A DNA stretch of 64,000 bases, from positions 7,502,001 to 7,566,000 of the forward strand of contig NC_077223.1 in NCBI RefSeq assembly GCF_024763615.1. The letters are read 5' to 3'. Below, piece by piece: positions 57,824 to 64,000 of the stretch. Each line of letters begins with the position of its first letter. Position 1 is the stretch's first letter. A program made the position numbers and the translations under genes. The notes under the pieces are model-generated. The model had not been told where the DNA came from. It worked only from the letters and a program-made list of their open reading frames with translations, and did no database searches. The DNA comes from Phlebotomus papatasi. Lineage: Eukaryota; Arthropoda; Insecta; Diptera; Psychodidae.

Positions 57824-58208
57824 ATGACGGTCACCAACAAGATCAACTTGCAGTGCCGCAATTGCCATTTAATACTGTCTCGCCAATATCATTTTATTTT
57901 GCCTCCGTAATCTTACATTTTGCACCTCATCCAACAACACAATGGACTTATGTGATTTTGGGAAAGTTCACTGGACAATTTACGATATTCTCCCGAAAAA
58001 TATTCACCGCGTCGATTGTAAGTCAGGTGCCAATTTCAATTTGTGGCATTTAATTACTGAAGAATCGATTTTATTTGATTGTATTGAAAGCACGTCTTTG
58101 CCCTTAGGGGCTTCTAACTACTCTTACCAGCGACTTTTTAATGATCTTTTTAAAAAAGGGATGACAGAGCGTCCCAGGCTTTGCGAAGTGCTCGGACTCG
58201 TGACTTAG
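57824..58208 (+). CDS. Hypothetical coding-like block, two frames
   Basis: The first frame (57824-57910, 28 codons) has GC-rich third positions, starts MTVTNKINLQCRNCHLI with a CxxC pair, and stops after ILPP at CCTCCG/TAA. A second frame has an ATG at 57942 and runs 88 codons to TAG at 58208, with MDLCDFGKVHWTIYDILP and SYQRLFNDLFKKGMTERP. A frame change or small intron would be needed to join them. The C..C pair might be a zinc site. I do not recognise the protein; it may be a decayed gene or an exon start. Confidence 0.3.
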
Positions 58209-58229
58209 AGGCTATTCCACAAAAGTATT

Positions 58230-58935
58230 TTCACATCATTTACCGTTTACCGGTTCTCAACCGATTTAAACCGATTTGTAAATCACTTGAAAGACCCCGC
58301 AAAATAATTTTAAGAGTAATGAAATTGATTTTCTGACAAAAAATTCTTATCGGTTCACAACCGATTCACAACTAATTTGAACGGATTTTATACATCAAAA
58401 GTACTTTTGAGGCATCTACTGTTTACCGGTGCCCATCTGATGTAAACCGATTCATAAATCACTCAAAAGATCCCTAAAAATAGTTTTAAGAGTAATAAAA
58501 TTTATTTTCGGACAAAACTTATAGATTCATAACGGGTATATTACCGGTTCACAACCGATTTGAACCGATTTATAAAACGCTCAAAATATGTGCCAAAATA
58601 CACCTAAGGGGTACTTTAATTGAATTTCGTACAAAAATTAGTTATGAATCGGTACTGAACCGGTTCAAAACCGACTGGAATGCATTAAGTTTTGTAGCAA
58701 ATTCCAAGACCTTTCTACCGCGCCCAGATATGACTCCATTAGCTTGATAAATGCGCTCTCTAGATCAGAGGTGTGCAAGAAGAAACTGTTGAAACCGAAT
58801 TAACGTCAAATGAAACATGTACGTCAATGGTCAAAACGCTACTATACAAACTTATTTTGACGTTAATTCGGTTTCAACGGTTTCTTGCACACCTCTGCTC
58901 TAGATCCTTTGTAACCTTTGACCTTGAAAAACCGT
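58230..58935. repeat. Repeat rich in ACCGATTTAAACCG motifs, with nested hAT-like MITE
   Basis: ACCGGTTCTCAACCG and ACCGATTTRTAAATCACTY recur in direct and inverted forms, about every 130-150 bp. The right part is the inverted copy of 5023-5180. Related GGTTCTGAACCGATAA motifs occur at 54090-54270 and 55060-55110. Confidence 0.6.
58766..58897. mobile_element. hAT-like MITE, copy 3, nested
   Basis: 132 bp starting CAGAGGTGTGCAAGAAG and ending TTGCACACCTCTG, between perfect 8-bp duplications CTCTAGAT (58758-58765 and 58898-58905). Removing it restores the repeat seen at 5023-5180. Confidence 0.92.
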
Positions 58936-59221
58936 TAATAGGAATGATTTAATTATAATTTGATAATAGTCTATAAAAACATATCCAAAAATTAAAAAAG
59001 TCGCATGACGCGTTTTTGAGCAATCGCTAAAAACATAATATTATTAATCAAATTTAACGCAAGTGAAAACGAATCCATAATAAGGTAAAGTGCTCTCAAG
59101 TCGACCGGTTCCTCGATTTGAACGGTGGTCAATATTTGAATGTTTGTTTAACCGGTAGACTAGAGGGCACTTAACCTTATGTATCAAAATATGCAAAACA
59201 TCGTTTTTTAGCGGTAGGGTT

Positions 59222-59686
59222 TGCGGAAACTTCGTATTTTACATTTCGTATTTTACATGTTCGTGTTGCACATTTCGTATTGCGGAAACTTCGTATTCTA
59301 GGACATTTCGTATTTTACCATTTCGTATTTCACATTTCGTCTTTCATACATTTTGTACAAAAATTGAACATTTCGTCTGCGATACTTTTTACACAAGCAT
59401 ATCAACCAATAAAATAATTGAATTGCAGTTTTATGGGGATAAGGGTGCTAAGCGCCTCGGGTCTGAGTTTAAAGTCGCAGTTCGAGCTCTAATTATGTAG
59501 CGCCTGTTCAGGCTAAGGGAAATTTTCTATGCTTTAGGAAGATATCAGTAGCGCCTGTTCAATTTTTGTACAAAATGTATGAAAGACGAAATGTGAAATA
59601 CGAAATGGTAAAATACGAAATGTACAGAATACGAAGTTTCCGCAATACGAAATGTGCAATACGAACATGTAAAATACGAAGTTTCC
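59222..59686. repeat. Foldback element with TACGAAATG tandem-repeat arms
   Basis: The left arm (59222-59369) is an array of units like ATTTCGTATTTTAC; the right arm (59557-59686) is its inverse, with one unit fewer. Both arms end on the loop side in ACAAAAATTGAAC. The loop (about 187 bp) is less AT-rich and has TAGCGCCTGTTCA twice (59499, 59549). The arms are almost identical. Frames on the - strand are artefacts. Confidence 0.85.
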
Positions 59687-59937
59687 ATGTCCCGAAACAA
59701 ACAGCTTGACGACATTTGTCAGTGGTCCCCGGGAGGTGGAAAGTGGAAATTTCGGGGGGGGGGGGGTGATCCTGCTCTCTCCGTTTCTCTCTCTCAGTTC
59801 GAGCAGTAACAACATGACAATGGTATGTGACAACTTTTGCTAGAAAATTCAGGAGCAGGAAAACATTAACGGTCATCGAATATCGTACCGGTATTACAAG
59901 GAACACTGTGAACCACTTAGTAATAGATATGATTCAT

Positions 59938-59976
59938 TCATTTTCAACCGCTTATACCTATTGAGGTCGCGGGATT
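59938..59976 (-). mobile_element. 39-bp stub of a LINE with perfect 12-bp target duplication
   Basis: The insert is the reverse complement of the very 3' end of the LINE at 8289-8508 (CGCGACCTCAATAGG..AAGCGGTTGAAAATGA). It is flanked by GATATGATTCAT on both sides (59926-59937 and 59977-59988). Confidence 0.85.
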
Positions 59977-60637
59977 GATATGATTCATATTTTTAAAATA
60001 AATAATAAAAATAATTTGTCATATGACAATGTCATTCGGTCGCAGAATTGTCCTATTGGTTTAATAACAGACACAGTAGTAAACTTAAGGTACCCAACTA
60101 ACACATTAAGTACTTATTAAGCAAGCGCCTGGCAAGTTGGCCTTTTTATATGGAGCTATTTGAAGCCAATTCCTAAATTGAACTCAGACTCAGCTCACAG
60201 TGCTCCAAGGAAATAAATTATTTAAACAAAAATGTAGTATATTTATCCCTCCATACGGAAATTTATCTTATAATATGGAAAAACTTCTCACTTTTTAAAT
60301 ATTTAGCATAACGATCACGAGTGCAGAAAAATTCCCATACGCATTTGTATGTGAAAGTAAGAACTTGGCTTCAACGTTGAAGGCCACTCGCCGGGGACTA
60401 GTTATTAAGTATTTAATAAGTTCTTAACTCAATTACCTAATTTTAAAATATTGTAGAACATGCAACTAATATGGAATGACGCAGTCTTGACACTAAGTAC
60501 TTAAATAACGACTTTCAACTGAGAAATTCATGTCCATATTGAAGCAAATACATAAATATATTAATATAGAAAAAGAAATAATAATAAATATAATAAATAT
60601 TATTAATATAGAAATATTAATAAAGAAATTATAAGTA

Positions 60638-60877
60638 GGGTGAAAGGAACATCTATTGACTCTTTAAAAACTCGTCTCAGGACCTACTAACACCCTACTC
60701 GCCCTACTCTGTATATTATCTGGAATACGAAATTTGAACACCTATTCTTATCGAAAAACGTAGATTAATGAAAAAAACGCCATATTACTTACATTTTATT
60801 AGATACATTAAATAAATTTCAATATTTTGACAAAAGTGTCAATAGGGTTCCCTGTCGAAAAGGTGTTCCTCTGACCC
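60638..60877. mobile_element. MITE with GGGTGAAAGGAACATCT ends, copy 2
   Basis: 240 bp between TA dinucleotides; reverse orientation relative to 27097-27328, with a shared interior (AAATTTCAATATTTTGAC). Confidence 0.85.
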
Positions 60878-61535
60878 TATAATAATTAATATCTCGCCAA
60901 ATCGAGTGATTTAACCGGTGAAAGGTATCTAAGAACGAAATGTTCAGCTGCACTAACAACAAATTATATCCGTAAATCATTGAACAACTTTTTCCAATTT
61001 TGACAAAAATATAAAAAAAAATGTTGAGGAAAAAAGAAAGATTAGTTTCGAGATTATGTCATTTTAAGAAGGTCATAGAAATCCATAAGTCGATATTACT
61101 TAGCGTTTGGATTTTATATGGGTCAAAAGACTGAAAAAATGCGAAAAACAGTATTTTTAAAATAATGGTATTGCCGTTACTTTCCTGATCCATAACCTAT
61201 TGTGATCGATGCAGTCGGGTTTAGAATCATAAGACCTTTCAAAAAAATCCAAATTTAACTAAAGCCATTAGAAACTAGGCTCCCAGAGTGGTTGAACTTC
61301 AGCCCTGAATAATCCAAAATGGCGATTTTTTAACGATAAGTGTCGACTTCTACACGTTCAGCTGGATTACCTCCAAAACATATCCAAAAATAAACGAAAT
61401 CGCTAAAGCCAATTTTAAGAAAAGCCAAAAAACATATTTTTGGTGGGAATAAAAGGAGTGGGGATAATTTGGGTAAGTTGCTTCGCTAGAGAATGTTGAC
61501 TTGTAGGGGGTCACCGAAGACCGGATGACCAAATA

Positions 61536-61876
61536 CAGTAGAGTTCCTCAAATTTGAAAATTTTGGGGGATATAGATGACATTTCTCACTCCTCAAATTT
61601 GAATGATATTTTCAAAAATGTAACGGAATTCATATGAAATGCACCTTCCCTAAATTAAGATAAACAATTTTAGAGAATATATCAGTGTAATTTATTGTGA
61701 AATAAATGGAATTTGTTGCGGAAGTTAATATAATACGATAATATTGAGAAAACACCAGAGAAAAATGGTTCTAATTCAAACTTCACGCAAAACTTTCTTC
61801 ACAAAACCTTAAATTTTACATTTTGAACTCAACCGTCGTTCAAATTTGAGGAGTTCAAATTTGAGGAACTCGACTG
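61536..61876. mobile_element. pogo/Tigger-like MITE (CAGTAGAGTTCCTC ends), copy 3
   Basis: 341 bp between TA dinucleotides; ends CAGTAGAGTTCCTCAAATTT and the inverse of CAGTCGAGTTCCTCAAATTT, over 22 bp. Non-coding. Confidence 0.85.
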
Positions 61877-61879
61877 TAG

Positions 61880-63540
61880 CAAGTATAACAAAAAGGATCT
61901 TTTCACAAACTGCCCTGTCTTTAACATTCGTCCTCACTTACCAAGCTTTGGCCAACAATCCTTCGAAGAATTTTGGAGAAAATGAATACAATATCCTGCT
62001 GTCACTACAAGGCTTAATTAAACTAATCACTGCTATCGACAGGCTTTGACTAAACCCCAAAGATAACTAACCTCGAGTGTCACTTTAAATTCAGCAAATT
62101 TAGTTAGGTAGCTTTAGCTACGTTCTAAGTGAACCGTCCGCAAAGAGTAACTGGGATCTACTGGAGTACAGATACAAATTCACGATAGAAGCACTAGCAA
62201 TCTTCTCCAAAAAATACAAGGTTTTTTATAGAAATCAAACCTCAATAGCAAAATAATACAGCCCCTATAAATCTTTATTGACACCGTAAAAACTTGACCT
62301 TTTTTCCAATTATTGAGGTTGAATATCACAAATTGTTGAGATGATCAAAAGAAAATATTGCAATAAAAAAAATAAATTGATAGGAGATTTTTACGTCTTA
62401 GAAACTCTAGTTCATAGGCCTTCTATCGTTTTTCCGGTGAGACCGGTATTAGTAAGGCAGCTGCAATTACAACTCTGTATAGAGTATCTTCGGTTGCGTA
62501 GACTGTTATCGTGATTGTATGAAATGTACATTAAATGAATGCAGATACGATACTTACGATGTTGAACGATAAAGTGTCACATTGAAATTTAAATTTAATT
62601 CGTTGTGATGTTTATGAGAAGAAGAAGAGTGCGAAAAAGCGTGGCAATGCTTTTGGCAAAGAAAGGGATAGTTAATTTGTTTCATGTAATTATCCTAATT
62701 TGAAAAGCAGGAGATAAACAAGTCTGCCACTTATATAGAGACTGATCGACTCGATCTGTCGATCTGTCGATTTGCATTAATAACTGACAAGTTTGAACTA
62801 TTTAATGACAATTTTTAAAATGAATAAAAAAAAAAGAAAGCTAGAGCATTTGAAAATCATCCACTGTCCTTGTTTTTGCAATTGAATATCCCCTTGGTTT
62901 TGATAGCCAAATTGGTTTTCCAAACACTTCCACAGAGGCCACATAAAATAATTACTGGTGAATACCAATCAAATTTAACGACTTTAGGAATTGGTAGGAA
63001 TTGAAACAATTGAAATTGGACAACCTTTTGCCATTTCTTCTATGTACAAAGTGTTTCTGGAGAAGAAAATTAATGAGTAATTGTGGGAAAAATATTGGAA
63101 TTTATGCATTGTGCTTTGAGGTTTTCTTACCATCCCAACTAAATTGTTCCTCTTTATCATAATAAATAACTTCCAATTGCATAATCACGTCAAGATCATT
63201 TCAATATTACGATAATAGGGAGGCTCAGATACTTTCTCGACATTTTTCCACATCCATCCCACTCTTGCAAATTTCCCCGCTTTATTACAAAAAAAAACTG
63301 TTGTTTTTGGTGTTTGTTTAAAGAGCAACATCCGCGATTTTGATGGAAGAGAGGCTATAGCCGTTTTTTTTTTAATCGGTGACCTTTGGCACATTTGAAG
63401 ATGCAACAGAAATTAGCTGATTTATGGAAGTTCCCTAAGAGATTAGCTTTTCTCTGAAAGACAAAGTTTAACAACTCTTTCTCAAAATATACCTTGCAGT
63501 GATGACAAAGTTCAGCGTGTGGAGTAATCTGTGATGTGCC
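61880..63540. other. Intergenic sequence upstream of the second lipase gene; nothing clear
   Basis: No element ends or credible frames were recognised. The last ~200 bp should hold the promoter or leader of the gene at 63581, but no TATA box or initiator stands out. Confidence 0.4.
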
Positions 63541-63580
63541 TCAAACTGTGAGATGAAGGAAGTGACTCGTGGGATTTAAA

Positions 63581-63878
63581 ATGTGCCAGAGGAAGAAAAT
63601 GACAAAGAACTCCCTCGAAATAGTCTTCTTTGCCATATTTTTCATGCAAACTTTCGCTTGTGGCGAGAGTCGGATAATAACAGGCTCCTCGCCACTTGAT
63701 AATCTCATCATCCGACCACTATTTCACTCCTTTCGCAACATGACCTTCCGCCTGGTTGGACAGACTGGCCTCAGAAATACCGGAAGATATCTCCAGCAGC
63801 CACTAACGAAATTTCCCTGCGACACCACATTCGGACGTAGCGGAAAACCACCTACAAGTGTTCACAAACTTAGACCAG
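63581..63878 (+). CDS. Phospholipase B1-like GDSL lipase, first coding exon (partial)
   Basis: The ATG at 63581 opens 99 codons plus one base, ending at a donor CCAG/GTGAGA (63878/63879). A hydrophobic leader (IVFFAIFFMQTFA) follows a basic start, so the product is probably secreted. The rest aligns with exon 1 of the gene at 21364: SSPLDNLIIRPLFHSFRN against the SPLDASLPIRMFYRGFRE region, VGQTGLRNTG against LGETGQRDSG, then FPC and VHKLRPG. The intron falls at the same codon in the same phase. The catalytic GDS exon lies beyond the window. A second in-frame ATG at 63599 is also possible. Confidence 0.85.
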
Positions 63879-64000
63879 GTGAGACATAGAAATACACTGT
63901 AAGAAGCTTATTTTAAGGGAGAAGCAATATACTACTTAGTACAAATTTTACAGGGTTCTTTTTACAGATTATGGGAGAACTTTCTGGCTTCATACACAGA

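Noticed and set aside
59534..59906. Two - strand frames of 99 and 115 codons
   Set aside because: Read across the foldback arm and its TACGAAATG repeats.
63970..64000. Possible acceptor TTTTTACAG near the window end
   Set aside because: The sequence after it does not encode the expected GDI..GDS exon of the lipase, so it is probably still intron.
1..64000. CRISPR arrays, operons, bacterial promoters or riboswitches
   Set aside because: Nothing of the kind is present; all tandem and inverted repeats are explained as eukaryotic mobile elements or microsatellites.

Overview
This looks like insect nuclear DNA, probably from a dipteran. It is AT-rich, with short GT-AG introns, a secreted glycine-rich cuticle-type gene with resilin-like YGAP/YGVP motifs, and a very dense load of small inverted-repeat elements. 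No bacterial operon, CRISPR array, rRNA or tRNA was recognised. The species assignment is inference; no search was possible.

Only three confident genes are present. A four-coding-exon GDSL lipase of the phospholipase B1 type runs on the + strand at 21364-22962. A repetitive resilin-like or cuticular secreted protein lies on the - strand at 23179-23958, tail to tail with it. The first coding exon of a second phospholipase B1-like gene starts at 63581 on the + strand and leaves the window. The two lipases share sequence and the position and phase of their first coding intron, so they are paralogues about 41 kb apart. Several weaker coding-like blocks exist: a GC3-rich block broken by stops at 28.1-28.4 kb, an exon-like block inside a transposon-like element at 16.7-17.0 kb, and a possible gene start at 57.2-58.2 kb.

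Most of the rest is a layered deposit of mobile elements. There are 3' fragments of non-LTR retrotransposons (8.3, 11.7-12.3, 44.5-45.0, 46.0-46.4 and 59.9 kb), a decayed and internally deleted mariner with both terminal repeats (30.3-31.2 kb), a pogo/DDE_1-like transposase scrap (4.8 kb), and more than 15 families of non-coding inverted-repeat elements, many in two to five copies. They sort by target site: TA (mariner/pogo-like), TTAA (piggyBac-like, beginning CCC) and 8 bp (hAT-like, CAGGGGTG ends). Nested insertions give a relative chronology in at least seven places.

The most unusual material is structural: foldback elements whose inverted arms are arrays of a short tandem unit (15-mer family at 2.9, 7.1-7.4 and 35.5 kb; a different 'TACGAAATG' family at 59.2-59.7 kb); a head-to-tail array of three ~135-bp TTAA-delimited hairpin units (25.46-25.85 kb); a 1.8-kb non-coding element with a terminal palindrome (41.3-43.06 kb); a possible hammerhead-ribozyme core (45.8 kb); and a 39-bp retrotransposon stub with a perfect 12-bp target duplication (59.9 kb).
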